A stretch of DNA of 64,000 nucleotides from Humibacter albus DSM 18994 (GTDB lineage Bacteria; Actinomycetota; Actinomycetes; Actinomycetales; Microbacteriaceae), in the NCBI RefSeq assembly GCF_000421825.1, contig NZ_ATXT01000019.1, positions 62,001-126,000 on the forward strand. Direction: 5' to 3'. Below, in pieces: positions 46,801-55,065 of this stretch. The translations under genes were made by a program, and so were the position numbers. Each line of letters begins with the position of its first letter. Positions within the stretch are counted from its first letter, which is position 1. A model generated the notes under the pieces. It searched no databases. It had not been told where the DNA came from and was given only the letters and a program-made list of their open reading frames with translations.

Positions 46801-48534
46801 TACACGATCGGCCAGTGGTACACCGTACGGAACGTCGTCGATCTCGACACCGGTACTTTCGACCTCTACATCGACGACATGGACACGCCTGTGCTCACCG
46901 ACCAGCCGCTGCGCACGAAGGTGGACTCGCTCGACTACTTCGACTTCTTCGTGAATGCCTCGAACGTCGGTGACATGCTCGTCGACTACTTCCGGGTGAA
47001 CACCGGGACGCCCGTCGACTACGACGACGCGTCGCTCGGTTCGCTGAGCGCCCAGACGGCGAGCGGCGACCTCGTCCTGACGCCATCGGGCGACGCGCAC
47101 AGCTACCTCGGAACCACGAACCCGTACGACGAGACGGTCACGATCACCGCCGCATCAGGAAGCCCGTTCGCGTCGACGACGGTCGACGGCGCCCCCGTCT
47201 CGAGCGGCAGCCCCGTCGACGTCGCCCTGGCACAGGAAGACGACGATGAGGCCGTGGTGACCACGCGGATTCCGATCGTCGTGACCGCCGAGAACGGCGC
47301 CCAGAACACCTACACCGTCGTTCTCACCCGGACCAATCCGGACCAGCTGGCGCAGCTGCGCGATCTCTCGCTCGACGGGCTCACGCTCGACCCGGCATTC
47401 GTTAGTGACCGCGTGGGAACCGACAAGCCATACAACGTCACCACGCAGCTGGGCTCCACCACGACCTCTGTGCACCTGCACTGGCAGCTCGGCTGGGGAG
47501 GGCAACGGGTTCAGGTGAACGGGGAGCAGCTTCCCGTCGGTGCCACGGAGGCGACCGTCCCGGTGCAACCGGGTGCGAACTCGATCACCGTCACGGTGGA
47601 TTCCTACCCCGGAGACTCCGCCGGTTACGTCATCGACGTGACGCGCAAAGCCGTCGACTTCTCGGTGCTCACGGGCGCGATCGCCGATGTCGACGCACTC
47701 GACCCGACACAGTTCAGTGCCGACAGCTGGGCACCGCTGATCACGGCGAGGGACGCCGGCGCAATGGTCGTCGCGAACGCGAGCTCCACGCAGGTGCAGG
47801 TGGATGCTGCTTCCCAGGCGATCGATGCCGCCGAGTCCGCACTGGCCCCCGCCGTGAAAGCATTGTCCGTCGTGCCGGCGAAGGAAGCGTTCGCCGTCGG
47901 AGCGCCGCAGACGGGCAGCGCCGTGCTCCGAGGTACGCTCTCCGACGGATCGACCGTCGTACTTGCGGAATCGGACGTGACCGCTGTCGGTTGGTCCTCG
48001 GCTGAAGCCGGCTCCGTTCCGGTGACATTCACCGTGCGCGCAGGTCTCACCGGAAGCGGGGCGGTGGCGGCGAGCGCGACTGCGATATTCGTCTTCGCTC
48101 CGGCATGGAACGCCGCCACGACCTACACCGCGAACGACACCGCGGTCTATCAGGACACTTTGTGGACCGCGTCGTGGTGGAGCAGGAATCAGACGCCCGG
48201 CGATCCGACCGGTCCCTGGCAGCAAGTGAGAACGGCAGCCGACGGCACCGCCGTCTGGACCGCCTCCCGCATCTTCACCGCGGGAGACGAGGCCATCTAC
48301 CAAGGACGACTGTACGAGGCCGCCTACTGGACCCGCGACCAGGCGCCCGGCGACGCGAACGGTCCCTGGGAGCTGGTCTCGACTACAGACGACGGAACCG
48401 TGCTCTGGACCGCTTCACGCATCTTCACCGCCGGCGACATCGTGAGTTACAAGGGCGCGCTCTACGTGGCGCAATGGTGGACGCGAGACCAGGAGCCGAC
48501 GGTCGCGAACGGTCCATGGAAGATCGTGGGATGA
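43876..48534 (+). CDS. secreted multidomain beta-helix polysaccharide-degrading enzyme with three CBM5/12-type modules
   Basis: 1552 residues. A Sec signal peptide ends near residue 39 (ATAAA). Residues about 85-650 form a right-handed beta-helix of the pectate-lyase superfamily (YYVDSHDGDDSQDGTSAATAWKS, GDRILLKAGSSW, repeated DNYI, NYLT and NNEI turns). Then come two carboxypeptidase-regulatory-like beta-sandwiches (about 660-830), a LamG-like domain (834-1045), a cadherin-like/Ig region (1053-1260), a FIVAR-like helical segment (1261-1325), a bacterial Ig-like domain (1326-1405) and three repeats WNAATTYTANDTAVY.., WTASRIFTAGDEAIY.. and WTASRIFTAGDIVSY.. with WW/YW-TRDQxP (1409-1552), like chitin-binding CBM5/12. 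No LPxTG or TM follows, so it is probably released. AAAGGAA precedes the ATG. Substrate unproven. Confidence 0.87.
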   Translation: MSLFSPAPRSRGRAALALAAAIGTIAAALVFSPAATAAAPSNTGFTGYTGKDQLRSSGRSIVNDDALAVADGTAPDATGTTYYVDSHDGDDSQDGTSAATAWKSFANVNTKVFQPGDRILLKAGSSWSAQGDAVAKEAYDYTTWDDGVPTDVTEAAPTALLAPEGSGSAADPIVISSYGTGDAPKLEGRGVVNDVLQLTNQQHWDISNLDISNVTDGFDPSTWEPASGKGLLPGEENPLTGDLRGIHIQGSDAGTLAGFVIHHVFVHDVSGVTWSVGNSGLDRSKRTGGILFEGLKGDSQTASQFHDVTIRDNYIADTSFANVIFKQFSGMGTDRYQNRAPGWGDRAMAKASNTGVITEDPDWRPHTDIDISGNYLTNRDTQYGWDSLYLTSVQGATVRDNLIDGAGVSGIEMYYSDNIVVQNNEIADVEQRANAADSNGMDGDRGTSNIVMQGNYVHDSGEGVLLCGFGFGTSVVRYNVIEDVARNYVNPHGDSGLNIIYNNLMYNTRTPSSNNTVGFFNSSGSNSSVLVDKNRHYLYNNVFVNTLASASGAALQADYPGVTFSHNAYYGPGVTAPAQDSDPVTSDPQVTDPAKAITAIEPGSASSPLIAAGAPVDLSQLAPGFHATGDDESSQLPTSVDFFGNALTTPPTIGPASYRPADGKAVVVGVVGDQDGEPVPNARVTYGAASVTTDSAGRYWLEVQAGDYTLTPSADDYADGDSVAVTVTGGQTLDQDLALGTTTITTGTVAGTITAKGKALAGATVTVTQDTKTVGTATTDADGDYSIAPVASGTDYTVSASKTGFQTASQSGVAVKAARTATVDLVLSAVVTQTHYAINETFDDNSPGDFTQTNDGQLVASTDASVGSITVVDDPSRPGNKYLDIAKTSSSSGVLAVHNTSALDLTGTVTLEARIARTSTNTSANQVAMYSYAASGWNASKPASSTDPAATFGFSRGKVITHNVTGSSSVKNVADYTIGQWYTVRNVVDLDTGTFDLYIDDMDTPVLTDQPLRTKVDSLDYFDFFVNASNVGDMLVDYFRVNTGTPVDYDDASLGSLSAQTASGDLVLTPSGDAHSYLGTTNPYDETVTITAASGSPFASTTVDGAPVSSGSPVDVALAQEDDDEAVVTTRIPIVVTAENGAQNTYTVVLTRTNPDQLAQLRDLSLDGLTLDPAFVSDRVGTDKPYNVTTQLGSTTTSVHLHWQLGWGGQRVQVNGEQLPVGATEATVPVQPGANSITVTVDSYPGDSAGYVIDVTRKAVDFSVLTGAIADVDALDPTQFSADSWAPLITARDAGAMVVANASSTQVQVDAASQAIDAAESALAPAVKALSVVPAKEAFAVGAPQTGSAVLRGTLSDGSTVVLAESDVTAVGWSSAEAGSVPVTFTVRAGLTGSGAVAASATAIFVFAPAWNAATTYTANDTAVYQDTLWTASWWSRNQTPGDPTGPWQQVRTAADGTAVWTASRIFTAGDEAIYQGRLYEAAYWTRDQAPGDANGPWELVSTTDDGTVLWTASRIFTAGDIVSYKGALYVAQWWTRDQEPTVANGPWKIVG

Positions 48535-48692
48535 CTCGCCAGACACCCTTGGAAACGCGGGAGGACGGCGCTCCCGGGACTACGTCATGGCCTGCATGAG
48601 CCACTGGCCGTTGCGACTCCTCGAGAACGTCACTGTGTAACGTTCGCGACACGACAGCGAACGATCCTCACGAATCCGTCTACACTGGCTGC

Positions 48693-48785
48693 GAGAAAGC
48701 GATTTCTCAAATTGTCCCCGAATGCTTGACACGATTCAAAATGCCTCGTCATAATGTGGGCGGACGGGTCGAGAAAGCGTTTCCC
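48693..48785 (+). promoter_or_regulatory. promoter with two flanking LacI-type operators
   Basis: TTGACA (48726-48731) and CATAAT (48750-48755) are 18 bp apart, the strongest promoter match in the window. Operators GAGAAAGCGATTTCTC (48693-48708, near-perfect palindrome) and GAGAAAGCGTTTCCC (48771-48785) bracket it 78 bp apart. The second shares the 11-bp core AAACGCTTTCT, read in reverse, with the operator at 39536 before the permease operon. Confidence 0.65.
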
Positions 48786-48825
48786 CGACACTGAATCACA
48801 GCATGTCGACTGGCAAGGAGGCCAC

Positions 48826-50166
48826 ATGTCACAGCAGCTCTCGCGGCGCCAATTCGGCGCGCTCGCACTCACCGGGATCGGCACCACTTTCCTGCTCGCC
48901 GGGTGCGGTACCTCCGCTACCGGATCCGCAAGCGGAAGCGGCTCCACGGCCGCCGCAGGCGACGCGTTCAAGAAGGCGAACCTGAACTTCGAGTGGTGGA
49001 GCAATCCCGTTCGCACCGCCTACACGGAGAAGATACTCAAGCAGTACACCGGCGAGCACCCCAAGGTCACGTTCAACCCCGCCCCCGGCGAGTGGGCCAC
49101 GTACTGGACCAAGCTCTCGACGCAGGTCGCGGGTCACACCGAGCCCGACGTCATCCAGATGGACCAGGCGTACATCGCCGAGTACGGCGGCCGCGGCGCG
49201 CTCCTCGACATGTCGAAGGTCGCCAGCATCGATCTGACGCCGCTCAAGTCGTCGCTCTCCGCGGGCACTCTGGACGGCAAGCTCTACGGCATCCCGACCG
49301 GGAACAACGCCTACGGCGTTGGCGCGAACAAGACGCTGTTCAAGAAGGCGGGCGTCGACCTGCCGGACGACAAGACGTGGACCTGGGACGACTTCCTCGA
49401 CATCTGCGAGAAGCTCAAGAAGGGTTCGGGAGGCGACTTCAGCGGTTCGAACTGGAACGCCGGTGACCAGGACCTGCAGATCTGGCTGCACCAGCACGAC
49501 CAACAGCTCTACACCGACAAGGGCAAGATCGGATTCAAGGTGGACGCTCTCACCAGCTGGTTCGAGCTGGTCAAGAAGCTGTTCGACAGCGGAGCCGGGC
49601 CGACCCCTGCCCAGTTCACGAACGACATCGGTGCGTCCACGGAGCAGACGCTCTTCGGCAAGGGCGAGGTCGGCTTCGGCTGGATGTGGAGCAACCAGAT
49701 CACGGCGTACCAGCAGTCGAACAAGGGAGACCTGGCGCTGCTCCGGCCGCCGAGCCTCGCCGGTTCCGCCAAGAAGAACGGCGTGTACTACAAGCCGTCG
49801 ATGTACTGGTCGATCGGGGCGCAGACGAAGTACCCGTCGCAGGCGGGCGGCATCATCAACTACTTCCTGAACAGCACGAAGGCCGCGAAGCTCCAGCTGG
49901 CCGAACGCGCCGTCCCTGTGAACGAGAAGGTGCTCGCAGTGGTGAAGCCGTTGCTGACCGAGACCGATCAGCTCGGGGTGCAGTACCTGCAAGACATCAA
50001 GAGCGAGATCAAGTGGGTGCCGCCGGTGCCGCCGAAGGGCACCAGCACGGCCGCCGCCGTCGCGCAGCGCCACACGCAGGACGTGATCTTCGGCCGCGCC
50101 ACCCCGGCAGCCGCTGCCGCCGCATTCACGACCGAACTGAAGGGGCTCATGGCAGCCGCTTCGTGA
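48826..50166 (+). CDS. Tat-exported sugar-binding lipoprotein (paralogue 2)
   Basis: 446 residues. MSQQLSRRQFGALALTGIGT with the Tat motif SRRQFG and lipobox LAGC (Cys 27) is almost identical to paralogue 1, and even the ribosome-site context (GGCAAGGAGGCCAC) is conserved. The remainder is closely similar (PDVIQMDQAYIAEYGGRGALLDMSKV, VDLPDDKTWTWDD, KPSMYWS-G-QTKYP-QAGG). The main differences are in the linker and the 225-300 region that usually shapes the binding cleft. The operon it heads has no permease, so it may use the pair at 37552-39376. Confidence 0.94.
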   Translation: MSQQLSRRQFGALALTGIGTTFLLAGCGTSATGSASGSGSTAAAGDAFKKANLNFEWWSNPVRTAYTEKILKQYTGEHPKVTFNPAPGEWATYWTKLSTQVAGHTEPDVIQMDQAYIAEYGGRGALLDMSKVASIDLTPLKSSLSAGTLDGKLYGIPTGNNAYGVGANKTLFKKAGVDLPDDKTWTWDDFLDICEKLKKGSGGDFSGSNWNAGDQDLQIWLHQHDQQLYTDKGKIGFKVDALTSWFELVKKLFDSGAGPTPAQFTNDIGASTEQTLFGKGEVGFGWMWSNQITAYQQSNKGDLALLRPPSLAGSAKKNGVYYKPSMYWSIGAQTKYPSQAGGIINYFLNSTKAAKLQLAERAVPVNEKVLAVVKPLLTETDQLGVQYLQDIKSEIKWVPPVPPKGTSTAAAVAQRHTQDVIFGRATPAAAAAAFTTELKGLMAAAS

Positions 50167-51473
50167 TCGACGACAACTCCGCGGCGGCTGCCGCCGCACG
50201 AGACGGCCGGGCGATGGGAGACTCCATCGCCCGGCCGTCGGCCGTACCCGGATACGAGGACTGGCCGGCACAGGCATCCGCCACACCGTCCTTCGTCGCA
50301 GCGGATGCCTCGGTGCAGGCGCTCGCGAACGTTCTCGGCCTGAGACGCTCGCCTGCGCCGCCGCGAGTGCAGCGCGGTGAGACGACCGTGCGGGACGGAG
50401 TCGCGATCACACCCTTGCGCTGGCGCACTCCCTACGGACCCGCGACCGAGGCGTGGGAACTGCGACCTGCCGACAGCGCGGGGCCTCGCGCCCACGGGGG
50501 CGGACAGGCGGAGGCCGACGAGAACGCGCACGCGAGCGCCGGCGGAGGCGCACGCTTCGGCGAGGACAAGGGCCGGCGCTTGCCGGGCATCCTCGCGCTG
50601 CATCAGCACGGCGGACGCCGGTCGACCGGCGCGGCACAGCTCGTCGACGTGCACGGCGAGAATCCCGGCGCCTGGGCGAATCGGCTCGCCAAGCGCGGAT
50701 TCGTCGTGCTTGCCCACGACACGTTCTCGTGGGCGAGCAGAAGGTTCGACCTCTCGTCGCCGCCGCCCAAGCTCGCGCGTGACCGCGACGCGCTGATGGC
50801 ACTATGGGCAGCCGAGCGGCACGAGCCGACTCCCGATGAGGTGTTCGACGCGGTCTCCAACCTGCACGAGAACCTGATCGCGAAGGCGGCGGGTGCACTC
50901 GGTCAGACGTTCGCCGGCATGGTCGTCGCCGACGACCTCATCGCGCTCGATGTGCTCAGCGGGCTTCCGGGAGTGGACGCGAACCGTCTGGGCGCGGTCG
51001 GGTTCTCGGGTGGCGGGGGGCGGGCACACCTGCTCGGCGCCCTCGACGACCGCATCAGCGCCGTTGCCATCGCCTGCATGATGGCGACTTTCGGTTCGCT
51101 CATGCCGGATTACATCGAGACCCACTCCTGGCTGCTGCACAGTCCCGGCCTACCGCAGCTGTGCGACTGGCCGGAGCTCGCACGGGTCGGATCGTTCCGA
51201 CGGATGCTCGTGCTCTACGGCGAGCGCGACCCGCTCTTCCCCCGCTCCGGCATGCACGACGCAGACCGGATGCTCGAGTCGGTCGAGGGATACGACGGCA
51301 GGTTCTTCGACTGCGGGCACGAGTTCGGCGACGACATGATGTGTGCGGCGGAGGACTTCTTCGACGCCTGGGCGGCGGGACCGGCGCCCGTCCCCCACGA
51401 ACCTCGCCCGGCAGCGTCGGCGCGCCGATCAGCTGCAGTGAAGTCCGAGAACCGAGAGCAAGGAGAGCCATGA
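50163..51473 (+). CDS. alpha/beta-hydrolase, acetyl-esterase/dienelactone-hydrolase-like
   Basis: 436 residues from the GTG that overlaps the binding-protein stop (GTGA); the alternative ATG at 50214 would give 419 residues. The fold shows ILALHQHGGRR (oxyanion region), the nucleophile elbow GFSGGGGRAHL (Ser about 281), YGERDPLFPRSGM with the acid, and CGHEFGDDM with the His. No signal peptide is seen. A Gly/Glu/Ala-rich insertion lies at about 105-135. It probably removes acyl groups from imported oligosaccharides before glycosidase attack (inference). It is coupled (ATGA) to the GH106-like gene. Confidence 0.83.
   Translation: MIDDNSAAAAAARDGRAMGDSIARPSAVPGYEDWPAQASATPSFVAADASVQALANVLGLRRSPAPPRVQRGETTVRDGVAITPLRWRTPYGPATEAWELRPADSAGPRAHGGGQAEADENAHASAGGGARFGEDKGRRLPGILALHQHGGRRSTGAAQLVDVHGENPGAWANRLAKRGFVVLAHDTFSWASRRFDLSSPPPKLARDRDALMALWAAERHEPTPDEVFDAVSNLHENLIAKAAGALGQTFAGMVVADDLIALDVLSGLPGVDANRLGAVGFSGGGGRAHLLGALDDRISAVAIACMMATFGSLMPDYIETHSWLLHSPGLPQLCDWPELARVGSFRRMLVLYGERDPLFPRSGMHDADRMLESVEGYDGRFFDCGHEFGDDMMCAAEDFFDAWAAGPAPVPHEPRPAASARRSAAVKSENREQGEP
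50203..50238 (+). terminator. 15-bp perfect hairpin shortly after the binding-protein stop
   Basis: ACGGCCGGGCGATGG (50203-50217) pairs with CCATCGCCCGGCCGT (50224-50238), loop GAGACT, 36 bp past the binding-protein stop. It overlaps the first codons of the hydrolase and includes its alternative ATG. It corresponds in position to the hairpins after the other three binding-protein genes. Confidence 0.65.
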
Positions 51474-54271
51474 ATACGGCACCCGAGCACGAGACGGCAT
51501 CCGGCAACGAGCTTTTTGCGACGTTCGTCGCACCGCCGGCACAGTGTCGGCCGCGCATGCGCTGGTGGTGGTTCGGACCCGACGTGGAACGAGGCGAGCT
51601 CGAGCGCGAGCTCACCGCGATGCGCGACGCCGGCATCGGCGGGGTCGAGGTCGCGTTCGAATACCCGCTGTCTGCGGTGGAGCATCCGTTCGTCTCCCCC
51701 GGACTTCTGTCGGACCTGCGGTTCGCGGCGCAGACCGCTCGCTCGCTCGGGTTGGGGTTCGACCTCACACTCGGCAGCGGCTGGTCGTTCGGCGGGCCGC
51801 ACATCGGGCCGGAGACGGCCGCCCGCGCGCTCCGGTGGGATGTGCGCGACATCGGCGCGGCCGAGCTCGAGGCGAGAGCCGACGACGGGTATCCGCACGA
51901 CGAGCTCATCGCCGTCTACGTCGGTGACGGATCGCTGCAGGAACCGCCCTCCGCGTTCGCCGAGGTGCCGGTGCACGGCGGACGCATCCTGGTTCCCGGA
52001 GGACGCGGACCGCGCGTGCTCGCGATCGCTCGATCCCGGCTCACCGGGCAGCAGGTGAAGCGTGCGGCCGCGGGCGCGGAGGGTCCGGTGCTCGATCACT
52101 ACAGTGCTGCGGCGACGCTCGCGCACCTGCGCGCAGTGGCGGATCCGATGCTCGAGGCGGTACCCGCCGAACTCATCGACTCCGTATTCTGCGACAGCCT
52201 CGAAGCCTACGGCGCGAACTGGACACCGGACCTTGCCGCGGAGTTCGCCCGACGACGCGGGCACGAGCTGGTCCCCGATCTCTGGAAGCTGCGTTTCGAC
52301 GCACCCGGCTCGGCGGCGTTCCGCCGGGAGTACTACGCGACACTCGGCGAGCTGTACGAAGACAACTTCCTCGACGTAATACGGGCCTGGGCCGCCGAAC
52401 GCGGAATGCCGTTCCGCGTACAGAGCTACGGAACACCGCCTGCCCGCCTGATGAGCTATGGCCACGCCGACCTGACCGAAGGCGAGGGATGGGGATGGTG
52501 CGGGATCACGCAGACGCGCTGGGCGTCATCCGCAGCGCATCACCTGGGTCGCGCCGTCGTCTCGTCGGAGACCTGGACCTGGGTGCACTCCCCCTCGTTC
52601 CGTGCCACACCGCTCGATCTCAAAGGCGAGGCGCACGAGCACTTCCTTCTCGGCATCAACCAGTTCGTCGGCCACGGCTGGCCGTACAGTGCACCGGATG
52701 CCGGCGGCCTGGGCTGGTTCTTCTACGCGTCGGGAGCCCTCGACGACCGCAACGCCTGGTGGCCGGCCATGCCGTCGCTCATGACGTACCTCACGCGCTT
52801 GAGCTGGCTGCTGCGCCAGGGCGAGCCGGTGCGCGACGTGCTGCTCTATCTGCCGGCCGACGACGTGTACCCGCACCTGGGACCCGAGCAAGGCGGCTCG
52901 CTCGACCTCTGGCGCGCGCTGCGCGACCACATCGGCGACGAGATTCCGGCGGCGATCCGCGATGCCGGATTCGACTTCAACCTCGTCGACGACGACTCAC
53001 TGCAGGATGCCCTCGGGCACGACTGCCTCGTCGTTCTCCCGTTCGTCTCGTCGCTGCCCGAGCGCACGCGTTCCGTGCTCGCCGCTGCTCGCGTCCGGGG
53101 AGTTCCCGTCATCGCCGTCCGCGGCCGAGTGGGCTCGTCGGCGGATGCCTTCGAATCGGGGGATCGTGCCGACGCCGGATTCGACAGCGTTCAGCCGCAC
53201 CAGCTCACCGAGACTCTTCGTCACCACAGGCGTCCCGATCTCGACATCGAGCCCGCCTCCGAGCACATCGGGTTCATCCATCGTTCGCTGCCGACCGGCG
53301 ACGTGTACGTCTTGGTCAACACCGGACCGACGGATGCCGCGTTCACCGCGGTCCCGCGCTCGATGCAGAGCGGGTGGCAGCTCTGGAGTGCCGAGAACAA
53401 CACGGCAGGCGGCATGGGCGGCGGCACAGGCGACGGCGCGGCGAGCGAGCTGGTCGAGGGCAGTGCCGGCCATGCCGCGGGCGGCTCCGTCCTCGACTCG
53501 GGGAGCGCGGACATGCCGCCGCAGGTGCGACTCGCCCCGTACGAGGCGGTGGTGCTGGTGACCGACGGCATCCGAGTGCGCGATTCGATCACCGCAGCGC
53601 ACCCCGTGCTTGCCGGCGAGCAGGAACTGGGCTCCGGCTGGCGGGTGCGGTTCGGTGCTGGTGTTCGTGGGAGCCACGAGCCGGCGGCGGAGGCCGACGG
53701 TGAATCGGGTGCGGCACTCAGCGCGCAAGCCAGGTCGGACGCCGGCGAGGAACAGGCCGTCGTCTTCCCGCACGACTGGCAGGAGCACCGACCGGGATTC
53801 GCCGGGTCCGCGCTGTACGAGTGCGAGTTCGATGCCGGGCTGCTCTGGCCGCACCGGCTCCCTGTGCGCGTGCTGCTCGACCTCGGCGATGCACTGCCGG
53901 AGGACGAGCGCGAACTCGACGCCGCGGGCATCCGCGGCGCGTCGTACCGGGTGCGCATGAGTCCACCGGTGGCCGACGTCGCCGAGGTCGAGGTCAACGG
54001 ACACCCGTGCGGCCTCGTCTTTTCGCCGCCGTACACGCTCGACATCACGGCCGCGATGCGCCCTGGTCGAAACACGCTGCGCATCACGGTCTCGAACAGC
54101 ACGGCCGCCGCCCTCGCTGACGAGAACGTGAGGAGCGAGGTCGACGCCCTCGTGACGCTGTCGCGCGAACGCTACGGCACGCGCTTCCGCATGCAGGACC
54201 TGGATGCCGCAGCCCAGGGCCTGCGCTCCGGCCTGCTCGCGACGCCCCGGCTGCGCTGGAGCGACGGCTGA
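51470..54271 (+). CDS. GH106-like glycosyl hydrolase (alpha-L-rhamnosidase type)
   Basis: 933 residues, no signal peptide. RPRMRWWWFGPDVERGELERELTAMRDAGIGGVEVAFEYPL and LTLGSGWSFGGPHIGPETAAR are the family opening. The barrel then shows VFCDSLEAYGANWTPDLAAEF (E245) and VVSSETWTWVHSPSFRATPLDLKGEAHEHFLLGINQFVGHGWPYS (E367), in positions of the acidic catalytic and calcium-binding residues of GH106. C-terminal beta-domains follow, with two low-complexity insertions near 645-680 and 730-760. AAGGAG lies upstream, and the ATG overlaps the hydrolase stop. Together with the esterase and binding protein it suggests a rhamnose-containing polysaccharide substrate. Confidence 0.85.
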   Translation: MNTAPEHETASGNELFATFVAPPAQCRPRMRWWWFGPDVERGELERELTAMRDAGIGGVEVAFEYPLSAVEHPFVSPGLLSDLRFAAQTARSLGLGFDLTLGSGWSFGGPHIGPETAARALRWDVRDIGAAELEARADDGYPHDELIAVYVGDGSLQEPPSAFAEVPVHGGRILVPGGRGPRVLAIARSRLTGQQVKRAAAGAEGPVLDHYSAAATLAHLRAVADPMLEAVPAELIDSVFCDSLEAYGANWTPDLAAEFARRRGHELVPDLWKLRFDAPGSAAFRREYYATLGELYEDNFLDVIRAWAAERGMPFRVQSYGTPPARLMSYGHADLTEGEGWGWCGITQTRWASSAAHHLGRAVVSSETWTWVHSPSFRATPLDLKGEAHEHFLLGINQFVGHGWPYSAPDAGGLGWFFYASGALDDRNAWWPAMPSLMTYLTRLSWLLRQGEPVRDVLLYLPADDVYPHLGPEQGGSLDLWRALRDHIGDEIPAAIRDAGFDFNLVDDDSLQDALGHDCLVVLPFVSSLPERTRSVLAAARVRGVPVIAVRGRVGSSADAFESGDRADAGFDSVQPHQLTETLRHHRRPDLDIEPASEHIGFIHRSLPTGDVYVLVNTGPTDAAFTAVPRSMQSGWQLWSAENNTAGGMGGGTGDGAASELVEGSAGHAAGGSVLDSGSADMPPQVRLAPYEAVVLVTDGIRVRDSITAAHPVLAGEQELGSGWRVRFGAGVRGSHEPAAEADGESGAALSAQARSDAGEEQAVVFPHDWQEHRPGFAGSALYECEFDAGLLWPHRLPVRVLLDLGDALPEDERELDAAGIRGASYRVRMSPPVADVAEVEVNGHPCGLVFSPPYTLDITAAMRPGRNTLRITVSNSTAAALADENVRSEVDALVTLSRERYGTRFRMQDLDAAAQGLRSGLLATPRLRWSDG

Positions 54272-54289
54272 CGCCGGAGTGCGCGGCGG

Positions 54290-54802
54290 TCAGTCCGTGG
54301 CGCGCTGCGCGAGGCCCTTCACGTATTCGGCCTGGCCGAGGTGTTTCACGTCGTCGTCGATGATGCTGATGAGCCGCACGCCGAGCGTGACCGGCGGATT
54401 CCAGTTCGTGTCGACGACGCGGTCGAGGTCGGCGTCGGTCGTGTCAGCGAGCTGCGCGAGCGTCACGCGCTGAGTCGCGTCGTAGTACCCGAGCAGCAGC
54501 TCGGCAGGCGCGTCGACAGCCGCCACCTCCTCGCTGGAGTGCCCATAGCCGGTCGCGGAGCGCGCGAACGGCAGGCCGAAGCGGTCGGCCCAGCCACCGG
54601 CATCCCACACCTGTTCGAGTCCGTAGACGTCGGCCACCTGCGCGTCCTGACCGCGGGTGAGGTGCCAGACGAGCCAGGCGATCGTGTTGGCCTGCGGATC
54701 GGCACGGAACGTCAGCAGCTCGCGGTCGACATCCTTCAGCAGACGTTGCACACCCTGGCCGATGCGCTCGACGGCATCCGACAGAAGTTCTCTGGTGTCC
54801 AT
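54290..54802 (-). CDS. DinB/DUF664-family protein (mycothiol-transferase-like)
   Basis: 170 residues. Four-helix DinB fold with the metal-site pattern WLVWHLTRGQDAQVADVYG (family HLxxGQ), GYGHSSEEVAAVDAPAELLLGYYDA and a C-terminal IIDDDVKHLGQAEYVKGLAQR carrying a second His. Actinobacterial relatives include mycothiol-dependent S-transferases; the substrate is unknown. GGAGG precedes the ATG. It is alone between a convergent glycosidase and a 263-bp gap (54803-55065) in which I see no gene or strong signal. Confidence 0.87.
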   Translation of the reverse strand: MDTRELLSDAVERIGQGVQRLLKDVDRELLTFRADPQANTIAWLVWHLTRGQDAQVADVYGLEQVWDAGGWADRFGLPFARSATGYGHSSEEVAAVDAPAELLLGYYDATQRVTLAQLADTTDADLDRVVDTNWNPPVTLGVRLISIIDDDVKHLGQAEYVKGLAQRATD

Positions 54803-55065
54803 GTGTCCTCCGTGTTCTCGTGGGGCGGGTCCGACAACCCTTACGACACGCTACGTGGAACGCGCCGACGCCACCGCGGAAGAATGCAACAGCCCGGCCG
54901 AACATGCGCCTTCGACCACCGGGAGCGCCGCCGCGAACGCGTTCCGCGCGCAGGCTCGCCCAGGTTCGTGAGGAACGTGAACACGAACTGGTAGCCAGCA
55001 GTCAATGAGCGGACCGCCTTCTACCCCCTGTTGAACCACCGCTTGGAGTTCACTGCACAGGCATC

